Assembly: GCA_029932795.1 (NCBI GenBank)
Contig: JAOZPL010000047.1
Span: 1 to 5,084, forward strand
Source of the DNA: Candidatus Zixiibacteriota bacterium
GTDB lineage: Bacteria; Zixibacteria; MSB-5A5; GN15; FEB-12
DNA length: 5,084 nt
Reading direction: 5' to 3'
Below, in pieces: positions 1 to 5,084 of the stretch. The notes under the pieces were generated by a model that did no database searches, had not been told where the DNA came from, and saw only the letters and a list, made by a program, of their open reading frames with translations. Each line of letters opens with the position of its first letter. Position 1 is the stretch's first letter. The position numbers were made by a program, and so were the translations under genes.

Positions 1-837
1 GACCGCGTTACCGATCAGGTTCTGAAAAAGCTGGACAAGCAGCGAATGATCCGCGGTTACCACCGGCAGGACATCGTGGGTAACGACCGCCCGACTCTCC
101 TGGATCACAGGCTCAAGATTAATCAGCGCCTGCTTGAGAACCTCGTCGCAATGGGTCGGCTGAAGACGTGGTTCCCCGGTACCGATTCGTGACAGAGCCA
201 GTAAATCGTTGACAATCTGCTGCAACCGAGTGGCTCCTTCTGTGGCGCGGGCAATGAACTCTTTGGCGTCAGCATCATGTTTCACCTTGTAACGCTCCTC
301 CAGCCTCTGCACAAACGCCGCCACCAGCTGCAGAGGCTCCTGAAGGGCCTGCGATGCCGCCCGGGCAAACTGATCCAGGTCGACGTCCGAAGGCACAAGC
401 TCGTCACCTTTTCTTATGAGTGTGCTCGCAAGCAACTGCTCCTTTACCTTCTTCCTGTAGAGTTCAATTGCTACCGCAACCTTTGCCCTAACTACCTCGG
501 GGATAATCGGCTTGACCAGATAGTCCTCCCCGCCCAGGGAATACCCTCGTGCCACCTCCGCCTGTTCAATGCCGGCATCGGTTATGAAAATGATCGGTGT
601 GCACCTCGCTTTTTCACTCTTTTGAATCAGGGCTGCCGTCTCGAATCCATCCATCCCGGGCATCTTCATGTCCAGCAAAATCACGGCATACTCATCCCGC
701 GACAGGCATTTCAGGGCTTCCTGACCGGAATGTGCCTTTACCACGTCGTGGCCCAGATCAGCCAGGGCGGATTGCAGAGCATCGAGATCGACCGGATTAT
801 CATCGACCACCAGTATGTTAACTTTTGTCTCGCTCAT
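1..837 (-). CDS. Response regulator / histidine kinase hybrid with substituted H-box histidine (C-terminus off the left edge)
   Basis: The 279 visible codons begin MSETKVNILVVDDNPVDLDA. Residues 6-125 form a receiver domain with the acidic pair D12-D13, phospho-acceptor D56 (in LLDMKMPGMDGFE), T86 and K109 (in YLVKP). The segment RGYSLGGEDYLVKP...VAVAIELYRKK matches receivers usually fused to sensor kinases. Residues 153-220 are a HisKA dimerisation helix pair (DLDQFARAAS...RLQQIVNDLLALSRIGTG). The visible end, QLFQNLIGNAV (269-279), is the N-box of the HATPase domain. The subfamily motif SHDLQEPL reads SQALQEPL here, so the phosphorylated His is Gln163. No membrane segment is visible, so the protein is probably cytoplasmic and accepts phosphate from another kinase. 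The start is the ATG at 835-837, preceded by GGGAGAG with about six to seven bases of spacing. Domain assignment is seen directly; loss of autokinase activity is inferred. The C-terminus is not visible, so further domains are possible. Confidence 0.93.
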   Translation of the reverse strand, partial: MSETKVNILVVDDNPVDLDALQSALADLGHDVVKAHSGQEALKCLSRDEYAVILLDMKMPGMDGFETAALIQKSEKARCTPIIFITDAGIEQAEVARGYSLGGEDYLVKPIIPEVVRAKVAVAIELYRKKVKEQLLASTLIRKGDELVPSDVDLDQFARAASQALQEPLQLVAAFVQRLEERYKVKHDADAKEFIARATEGATRLQQIVNDLLALSRIGTGEPRLQPTHCDEVLKQALINLEPVIQESRAVVTHDVLPVVTADHSLLVQLFQNLIGNAV

Positions 838-1354
838 ACGAATCTCTCCCGCTGCCTGGCAGGCTGGCCTTGGGCAATCACCTGCTTTGGATTGCAAAGT
901 TTCACCACGGAACAGCAATCCCGCGGTTCCCTACCCTGCGCTTGATCAATTACTGGGCTGCGACCAGAAATCTCATGTAGTGAGGTAGATTGTCCCAGCA
1001 CCTGGCTACAGGTTCTGACAACAATCGCAGTACCGCTTCCATTACGTATGAAATGATCAAAGGGTGCAACACAGACCGGTTCCCTCAACTGTACAGCCGC
1101 AAATTCACAGGAGGTTCCCGACAACGCGCGGGATGTATTCGTGATGTCGCCCGCCTTATGATGTATCTGACCCGTCTTCTGAAAGAGACAAGAGAACAGA
1201 ACCGCTAGAGAAAACCTGATGACCCCAACTGAAACAAAGGTGGTGTTTTCATACTTATCGTTTCTCTGCAAGGCTAAAGCCCCCTTTAGCATGCCGACTT
1301 CTACAATCCCACCCATCAGGGCAGGGTGCAAAGTCAATGAACTCCTGAAACAGG

Positions 1355-1373
1355 AACCGGTTCGGAACCGGTT
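1355..1373. promoter_or_regulatory. Perfect 19-bp palindrome, operator-like
   Basis: AACCGGTTC and GAACCGGTT flank a single G, giving nine-base arms with perfect complementarity. Each arm contains the self-complementary AACCGGTT, so the element can also be read as a tandem GGAACCGGTT repeat with an 11-base period (starting at 1353 and 1364), about one helical turn. Such symmetry suits a dimeric DNA-binding regulator. It is not followed by a T-run on either strand, which argues against an intrinsic terminator. No regulator is encoded in the window, so the binding partner is unknown. Confidence 0.4.
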
Positions 1374-1428
1374 ATTCGCCCCTTGTTATGGTAATTATCG
1401 GCTAAAATTGTAGTCTGTTTAGCGAGAG

Positions 1429-1449
1429 CAAAGTAAAGCAGAAACTGCT
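1429..1449 (-). terminator. Weak terminator-like hairpin downstream of cysE
   Basis: Read on the minus strand, AGCAG-TTT-CTGCT forms a five-base-pair stem with a three-base loop and is followed by TTACTTTG. It lies about 75 bases past the cysE stop codon, where a transcript end is expected. The stem is short and the T-tract is interrupted, so this is only a candidate. Confidence 0.22.
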
Positions 1450-1523
1450 CCCGTACTGTCAACGAGGGCGAGCATAAGAAATTAGCGGTCAGGAGGAATA
1501 TACGTACGTATTAGACTGCCGAT

Positions 1524-2186
1524 TTATCCCCACTGGCTGGGGGTATCCGGCCCTTCACAAGGGGGAACCGAGGCGTCAGCCCATTCTACATTAACAGTAC
1601 GTCCCTCGACTACCTTTGTCCGTGGTAGTTCCTCGTCGCAGGACTTCCCGTTGCGTTTGACTATCCTGGCAGGCGTGCCGGCAATGGTGCAGTTGGCAGG
1701 AACATCGCACATAAAGACGAAGCTGTTGGCGCCTATCTTGACGTTGTCACCGACCGTAATCGGCCCCAGTAAAATGGCTCCCGTACCCACATAGACGTTA
1801 TCACCCAAAGTGGGATGGCGCTTCCGGTGGTGCTTTCCGGTACCGCCGAGGGTAACGTTGTGAAAAAGGACGCAATTCCGGCCAATCTCCGTTGTCTCGC
1901 CAATGACCAGACCCATGCCGTGATCAATAAACAATCCTGGCCCGATTGTAGCCCCGGGATGAATCTCAAGGCCGGTCAGAAAGCGGTTGAACTCTGAGAG
2001 CAGTCGGGGAATGAAGGGCACGCCCACTCGCCACAAAAAGTGGATGAAACGATGAAAGGCCACGGCATGAAATCCAGGATACAGCAGAAACTCGATATTC
2101 CTGCAGGCCGGATCGTTGCGATAAATGGCTCTGATGTCCTCTATGATAGCGCGCATATCTGTATGAATCGGAGCGAGACCTGCCAA
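1524..2186 (-). CDS. cysE: Serine O-acetyltransferase, CysE/EpsC type
   Basis: This cytoplasmic enzyme transfers acetyl from acetyl-CoA to L-serine, giving O-acetylserine, the first step of cysteine synthesis. Residues 11-70 are the N-terminal helical region (MRAIIEDIRAIYRNDPA, then YPGFHAVAFHR). Residues 74-176 form the left-handed beta-helix of hexapeptide repeats. Family hallmarks are EIHPGATIG, IDHGMGLVIGETTEIG with D88-H89, NVTLGGTGK, H124 in KRHPTLGDN, and the end of the helix at GTPARIV. A hydrophilic tail of about 44 residues follows and ends SQWG, without the C-terminal isoleucine by which E. coli CysE docks into CysK. The length of 220 residues fits the short EpsC type. The start given is a TTG two bases after the cysK stop, which implies translational coupling. 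An ATG at 2154-2156 (residue 11) fits the usual family N-terminus, but neither start has a strong ribosome binding site. The function is secure; the exact start is not. Confidence 0.95.
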   Translation of the reverse strand: MAGLAPIHTDMRAIIEDIRAIYRNDPACRNIEFLLYPGFHAVAFHRFIHFLWRVGVPFIPRLLSEFNRFLTGLEIHPGATIGPGLFIDHGMGLVIGETTEIGRNCVLFHNVTLGGTGKHHRKRHPTLGDNVYVGTGAILLGPITVGDNVKIGANSFVFMCDVPANCTIAGTPARIVKRNGKSCDEELPRTKVVEGRTVNVEWADASVPPCEGPDTPSQWG

Positions 2187-2188
2187 TG

Positions 2189-3109
2189 TTAGCTCTGATC
2201 TTCGAAAAGTGCTGTCGAAACATAGCGTTCGCCGGTATCGCAGATTAATGTTGCCACCACCTTGCCGGAGCCAAGCTGCTGGGCAACCTGAACCGCCGCC
2301 CAGACTATGGCCCCTGAAGATATCCCGGCCAGTATCCCCTCCTGCCGGGCCAGCGCTCGAGCCGTTTGGAAGGCATCCTCGTTCCTCACCCTGATAATCT
2401 CATCAACAACGTTGGAATCATAGTTGTCCGGCACAAACCCGGCACCAATTCCCTGGATGGGATGGGGGCCCGGTTGACCACCTGACAGTACGGGGGACGC
2501 TTCCGGCTCGACAGCCCATACCTTACAACCATATTCTTGCTTCAGGACACTACCGACGCCGCTCACCGTCCCGCCGGTGCCGACCCCGGCAACGAAAGCG
2601 TCCAGATGTAGATTGTCGAGGTCTTCGATAAGCTCAACAGCAGTAGTCTTGCGATGAATCTCAGGATTGGCAGGATTGGAAAATTGCCGGGGATGGAAAT
2701 ACCCCTCCTGCTGTGCCAGTTCAGCCGCCTTCTCTACCGCCCCGCTCATCCCTGCCGGACCCGGGGTCAGAACGAGATCGGCTCCGAGCATGATCAGGAT
2801 CGCCCGCCGCTCCAGACTCATTGTTTCCGGCATTGTGAAAACGCATCCGTAGCCCTTAGCGGCGGCGACCATCGCCAAAGCTATGCCGGTATTGCCGGAA
2901 GTCGGTTCTACGATCGTCATACCCTTCTCGAGCTGGCCGGATCGCTCTGCAGCCTCAATCATGGACATACCGATTCTGTCTTTGACCGAGCCGCAAGGGT
3001 TGAAACTCTCCATTTTGGCGTACACCGCAGCCGATCCTTCCTCAACAATACTGTTCAGTCTGATCAATGGTGTCCGCCCGATGGCCTCAACAATGTTCTC
3101 GAATCTCAT
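2189..3109 (-). CDS. cysK: Cysteine synthase A (O-acetylserine sulfhydrylase)
   Basis: This is a cytoplasmic pyridoxal-phosphate enzyme of fold type II that joins O-acetylserine and sulfide to give cysteine and acetate. The 306-residue product has the full family length. Visible motifs in order are IGRTPLIRL near the N-terminus; NPCGSVKDR with the PLP-binding lysine K43; the substrate loop PTSGNTG (69-75); MSLERRAILIMLGADLVLTPG; QFSNPANPEIH; the phosphate-binding GTGGT (177-181); HPIQGIGAGF (216-225); and GISSGA (262-267), which contacts the PLP ring. The residue before GSVKD is Cys, where Gly or Ser is more usual. The start at 3107-3109 is chosen because GAGGAG lies exactly seven bases upstream; the in-frame ATG at 3122-3124 overlaps that site and would leave no space for it. 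The stop TAA is two bases before the cysE start, so the two genes form an operon. A closely related beta-synthase such as CysM or cystathionine beta-synthase is less likely given the cysE partner. Confidence 0.96.
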   Translation of the reverse strand: MRFENIVEAIGRTPLIRLNSIVEEGSAAVYAKMESFNPCGSVKDRIGMSMIEAAERSGQLEKGMTIVEPTSGNTGIALAMVAAAKGYGCVFTMPETMSLERRAILIMLGADLVLTPGPAGMSGAVEKAAELAQQEGYFHPRQFSNPANPEIHRKTTAVELIEDLDNLHLDAFVAGVGTGGTVSGVGSVLKQEYGCKVWAVEPEASPVLSGGQPGPHPIQGIGAGFVPDNYDSNVVDEIIRVRNEDAFQTARALARQEGILAGISSGAIVWAAVQVAQQLGSGKVVATLICDTGERYVSTALFEDQS

Positions 3110-3116
3110 ATGGACT

Positions 3117-3122
3117 CTCCTC
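3117..3122 (-). promoter_or_regulatory. Ribosome binding site that fixes the cysK start
   Basis: GAGGAG on the minus strand is followed by seven bases (AGTCCAT) and then ATG. It decides between two in-frame ATGs: the upstream one at 3122-3124 overlaps the first G of this site and so cannot be served by it, and the downstream one at 3107-3109 has ideal spacing. Confidence 0.8.
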
Positions 3123-3267
3123 ATAGAGTATATCGATCAATACCTGCCGAACCGTTAACTGTACATGAGCGTGTCGGGCTCCTCACGCCATCCCGGTTTG
3201 TCGGACTTCGGCTGGCGAATTGGGATCAGTTTATGCTTGCCAAAGGGAGCATTCGAGTCTATATTGG

Positions 3268-3297
3268 ATTATATAATACTATGCAGTTCTTCGTCGA
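3268..3297 (-). promoter_or_regulatory. Candidate sigma-70-like promoter for cysK-cysE
   Basis: On the minus strand a perfect TATAAT (3273-3268) is preceded at 18 bases by TCGACG (3297-3292), a four-of-six match to TTGACA. This would place the transcript start near 3261 and leave a leader of about 150 bases before cysK. The same AT island also contains TATAAT on the plus strand (3272-3277), so orientation is ambiguous. This is a consensus match by eye only. Confidence 0.3.
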
Positions 3298-3555
3298 GAA
3301 AATCAACAGGAACTGCTCCTATGCCATCTCATCGGCTCCAGGCACCCGGAAGTTAATTGCGAAACCTATGGGCGTGAGGTAGCGATTCGGCAACCAGCAA
3401 CACGACCAGTGAGTATCCACAGGGAAAAGGCAACGCACTGAAGTGCAAAAATCATCAACGACTGTAAGAATCCACTCCTTGGCCAAACGTATATGGTGAA
3501 AGGCTGTGTGTATGACAACAAAACAAGACAACTCAAGAAAAACAATCTAAACTTC

Positions 3556-3561
3556 AAGGAG
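3556..3561 (+). promoter_or_regulatory. Ribosome binding site of the secreted repeat protein
   Basis: AAGGAG is followed by TAAC and then two consecutive ATG codons at 3566 and 3569. Spacing is four bases to the first and seven to the second, so the second Met may be the true start. The two products would differ by one residue. Confidence 0.75.
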
Positions 3562-3565
3562 TAAC

Positions 3566-5084
3566 ATGATGAGACGCATCACCTTCCACGGCATGATGGT
3601 GACGATTGCGGTCCTGGCTCTAGCGCTGACCGTTTTTGCCACCCCCAAGTTCATCCACTACAACGGGATTTTGATGCAGGGGGGCCTTCCGGTCCCCGAC
3701 GGGAACTACAAGCTCACTTTTAGAATCTATGAGTACGAGACGGGCCACACCGATATTTGGTCGGAAGTGCAGGATCCCGTGTCAACCAAAGACGGCAAAT
3801 TCCACGTTAAGCTCGGGTCCGTCAACCCGCTCACGAAAGACGTTTTCAGCGCCGACGACCGGTGGCTGGGGATCGAAATCGGCACCGACGGCGAGATGAT
3901 ACCTCGGACGCCTATTGGATCGGTCCCCTATGCCTTCATGGCGGGCAGCGTGGCCGACAGGGCGATTGACTCCGCCAAGATCGCACTGAAATCAATCAAA
4001 CATGAGAATATCAAGGACAAAGCGATTGACTCAGCGAAGATTGCGGATAAATCAATCAGGAAGGAGAACATCAAAGACAGGGCCATTGACTCCCTGAAAA
4101 TCGCACAAAAATCAATCAAGCATGAGAATATTAAGGATAAGGCAATTGACTCGGCAAAGATTGCGGACAAATCGATCAGGAAGGAGAACATCAAGGACAG
4201 GGCTATTGACTCCCTGAAGATAGCACAGAAATCAATCAAGCATGAGAATATTAAGGATAAGGCAATTGACTCGGCAAAGATTGCGGACAAATCGATCAGG
4301 AAGGAGAATATCAAGGACGGCGCCATCACCACTGAAAAAATTGAAAACGGCACCATCCTGTTTGAGGATATCGCAGCGAACGGCGCCACCACAGCCGGTG
4401 TGATAATGAAGTGGGATGGTGACAGTTGGGAGCTCGACGACGACGCCACCGGGGAAGCCGCAGGCTGGGAAGATGACGGCACCGTGGTCAGGCTTGAAAC
4501 CGACACCGACTCGGTAGGTATTGGCACCATTGCACCCACCGAAAAGCTGGACGTTGCCGGTAATATCCACACCTCTGGTACTATCAGCAGTGGTAATTCT
4601 ATGACCATCGATGGAACTATCGACAAGATTACAGCCAGCAGCGGCACCATCAGTTTTGACAACGAAAATCTGTACACCGAGGGCACGATCAGCTCAGGAC
4701 CGTCGGGGAGCTGGATTCGAATAGACGGTGATGGAAATAAGATTGAGGGGTATTCTACTCCTGATCTGGATCTTGTGATTACATCCGGTAGCGGCAACGT
4801 CAGTTTCAAAGATGACAATCTTATCACCACCGGTAAAGCCAGTATCGGCCCCGGCCACACGAATGAAGGTGATGCGTCTTTTGTAGCCGGAAGCAGTAAT
4901 TGGGCGCTCAGCGATTTCTGCGTTGTCAGCGGCGGCTATGGCAATCATGCAGGCCACTGGGACCCGGCGTCCGGTGACTACGCCACAGTTGGGGGTGGTT
5001 TCCAAAACCGGGCAATGGCGGATTACAGTACTATTGTCGGCGGATACGGCAATTCAATCTCGACAAGCGGCAGTCGCTCCTCTC
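3566..5084 (+). CDS. Secreted or surface repeat protein with beta-rich head (C-terminus off the right edge)
   Basis: 506 complete codons are visible and there is no stop before the window ends. Residues 1-25 are a signal peptide: basic MMRRITFHG, a hydrophobic stretch MMVTIAVLALALTVF, and likely cleavage VFA|TPK. Residues 29-125 form a domain with the pattern FIHYNGILMQGGLPVPDGNY, LTFRIYEYETG, WLGIEIG and PRTPIGSVPYAFMAG, which I recognise from many large uncharacterised exported proteins. Residues 131-270 are six near-identical 20-residue repeats plus a degenerate seventh. Residues 278-334 carry GVIMKWDGDSWELDDD and VGIGTIAPTEKLDVAGNI, a common lead-in to fibre or head regions. Residues 357-378 and 406-427 are a diverged duplicate (SGTISFDNENL and SGNVSFKDDNL). 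From residue 439 onward come YadA-like head repeats (VVSGGYGNHAG, ATVGGGFQNRA, TIVGGYGNSIS). The product is probably exported and may be a trimeric fibre or adhesin, but the anchor is not visible and its ligand is unknown. The full length and any C-terminal sorting or chaperone domain lie outside the window. Confidence 0.88.
   Translation, partial: MMRRITFHGMMVTIAVLALALTVFATPKFIHYNGILMQGGLPVPDGNYKLTFRIYEYETGHTDIWSEVQDPVSTKDGKFHVKLGSVNPLTKDVFSADDRWLGIEIGTDGEMIPRTPIGSVPYAFMAGSVADRAIDSAKIALKSIKHENIKDKAIDSAKIADKSIRKENIKDRAIDSLKIAQKSIKHENIKDKAIDSAKIADKSIRKENIKDRAIDSLKIAQKSIKHENIKDKAIDSAKIADKSIRKENIKDGAITTEKIENGTILFEDIAANGATTAGVIMKWDGDSWELDDDATGEAAGWEDDGTVVRLETDTDSVGIGTIAPTEKLDVAGNIHTSGTISSGNSMTIDGTIDKITASSGTISFDNENLYTEGTISSGPSGSWIRIDGDGNKIEGYSTPDLDLVITSGSGNVSFKDDNLITTGKASIGPGHTNEGDASFVAGSSNWALSDFCVVSGGYGNHAGHWDPASGDYATVGGGFQNRAMADYSTIVGGYGNSISTSGSRSS
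3956..4315 (+). repeat. Six in-frame 60-bp repeats (three 120-bp double units)
   Basis: Units begin at 3956, 4016, 4076, 4136, 4196 and 4256, each coding 20 residues. Odd units read DRAIDS(A/L)KIA(L/Q)KSIKHENIK and even units DKAIDSAKIADKSIRKENIK, giving an A-B-A-B-A-B order. Within each unit two ten-residue halves share the pattern Dx(A/S)IxxxxI, so the basic period is 30 bases. A diverged unit (DGAITTEKIENGTILFEDIA) follows at 4316-4375. The array is lysine-rich, unlike the acidic flanking regions, and has isoleucines at a regular five-residue step, as expected for a coiled or beta-solenoid stalk. Structure is inferred; the repeats are seen directly. Confidence 0.97.
4076..4315 (+). repeat. 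Youngest tandem duplication: two 120-bp copies differing at five synonymous sites
   Basis: The copy at 4076-4195 and the copy at 4196-4315 encode identical 40-residue segments and differ only at third codon positions: GCC/GCT, AAA/AAG, ATC/ATA, CAA/CAG and AAC/AAT. The older double unit at 3956-4075 differs more from both, including two changed codons in its A half. This suggests that the last double unit arose most recently. Confidence 0.92.

Larger units (their letters stand above)
838..1523. other. Unassigned gap between cysE and the hybrid kinase gene
   Basis: This stretch of nearly 690 bases has no open frame that resembles a known protein. The longest, on the minus strand at 834-1337, would encode 167 residues and end in an ATGA overlap with the kinase start, but its sequence shows no domain, hydrophobic pattern or composition typical of a real protein. 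Short plus-strand frames at 990-1208 (TTG start) and 1219-1413 are equally unconvincing. What the region does hold is a 19-bp palindrome (1355-1373), a weak hairpin (1437-1449) and a 12-bp palindrome, ATACGTACGTAT, at 1500-1511. The promoter of the kinase gene presumably lies here, but I cannot locate a good one. A decayed gene or an unannotated small RNA cannot be excluded. Confidence 0.6.
3110..3565. other. Divergent intergenic region between cysK and the surface-protein gene
   Basis: These 456 bases separate two genes that are transcribed away from each other, so promoters for both should lie here. The right part (about 3440-3565) is A-rich, and an AT-rich island at about 3255-3285 contains overlapping TATAAT matches on both strands. 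A small symmetric element, GCAC-TGAA-GTGC, sits at 3435-3446. I looked for a SAM riboswitch or T-box leader ahead of cysK and did not see their conserved sequences. Short open frames on either strand are not supported by ribosome binding sites or recognisable sequence. Confidence 0.6.

Noticed and set aside
277..945. 222-residue plus-strand open frame over the kinase
   Set aside because: It lies opposite the receiver and HisKA coding sequence and has no recognisable domain or ribosome binding site.
990..1413. Two short plus-strand frames (990-1208 and 1219-1413)
   Set aside because: The first uses TTG with only a weak GAGG upstream, the second has no ribosome binding site, and neither product is recognisable. 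They may be real small genes, but nothing in the sequence supports them.
1434..1462. Perfect TTGACA on the minus strand (1462-1457) as a promoter for the kinase
   Set aside because: The best -10 candidate downstream (TTTACT) is 19 bases away and poor, it overlaps the terminator-like hairpin, and the kinase start is about 600 bases farther.
1491..1512. AGGAGG followed by the palindrome ATACGTACGTAT on the plus strand
   Set aside because: The strong Shine-Dalgarno-like site has no start codon at suitable distance, and the palindrome is short and AT-rich. Probably chance.
3110..3261. Riboswitch or T-box leader ahead of cysK
   Set aside because: Conserved SAM-riboswitch and T-box sequences are absent. 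A five-base inverted repeat (GCGTG and CACGC) in the leader is too short to call.
2654..3382. 242-residue plus-strand open frame over cysK and its upstream region
   Set aside because: It is antisense to a well-supported cysK, and its protein sequence resembles nothing known.
3319..3557. Minus-strand open frames of 63-70 residues in the divergent region
   Set aside because: They overlap each other in different frames, lack ribosome binding sites and resemble no known protein.
3928..4860. 310-residue open frame on the minus strand across the surface-protein repeats
   Set aside because: It is antisense to a gene with a signal peptide, ribosome binding site and recognisable domains. Its own repeats (SIALSLIFS, FLIDLSAIF) are just the complement of the 60-bp array, which happens to lack stops in that frame.

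Overview
The window carries four protein-coding regions and no RNA gene, CRISPR array, insertion sequence or phage module that I can recognise. Base composition is moderate and every well-supported gene is bacterial. The sequence does not fix the organism. The large secreted protein at the right end has an architecture (a short 'FxYxGxLxxxGxPVxDGxYxLTFxIY' domain, SxKIxxxSI repeats, a VGIGTxxPxxKLDVxGNI hinge, then GGxxNxA head repeats) that I associate with uncultured bacteria of the Fibrobacteres-Chlorobi-Bacteroidetes neighbourhood, such as Zixibacteria-like lineages. That placement is inference from family knowledge.

Layout. Bases 1-837 (minus) hold the N-terminal 279 codons of a response-regulator/histidine-kinase hybrid that runs off the left edge. 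Its receiver domain looks intact, but the H-box reads SQALQEPL where the subfamily normally has SHDLQEPL, so the phospho-accepting histidine is missing. Bases 838-1523 contain no gene I can defend. They hold a perfect 19-bp palindrome (1355-1373) and a weak terminator-like hairpin after cysE. Bases 1524-3109 (minus) hold a cysteine-biosynthesis operon: cysK (O-acetylserine sulfhydrylase) followed two bases later by cysE (serine O-acetyltransferase). Bases 3110-3565 are a divergent intergenic region with the cysK ribosome binding site and a candidate AT-rich promoter. From 3566 to the right edge (plus) runs an incomplete secreted repeat protein with a signal peptide. It contains six 20-residue repeats arranged as three 120-bp double units whose coding differences are nearly all synonymous.

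How the genes work together. CysE makes O-acetylserine from serine and acetyl-CoA, and CysK converts it with sulfide to cysteine, so the two form a complete two-step pathway in one transcript. The kinase and the surface protein have no visible functional link to cysteine synthesis or to each other. I see no convincing sign of a new multi-gene system. The points most worth checking are the H-box substitution, the conserved repeat array, and the palindrome in the unassigned gap.
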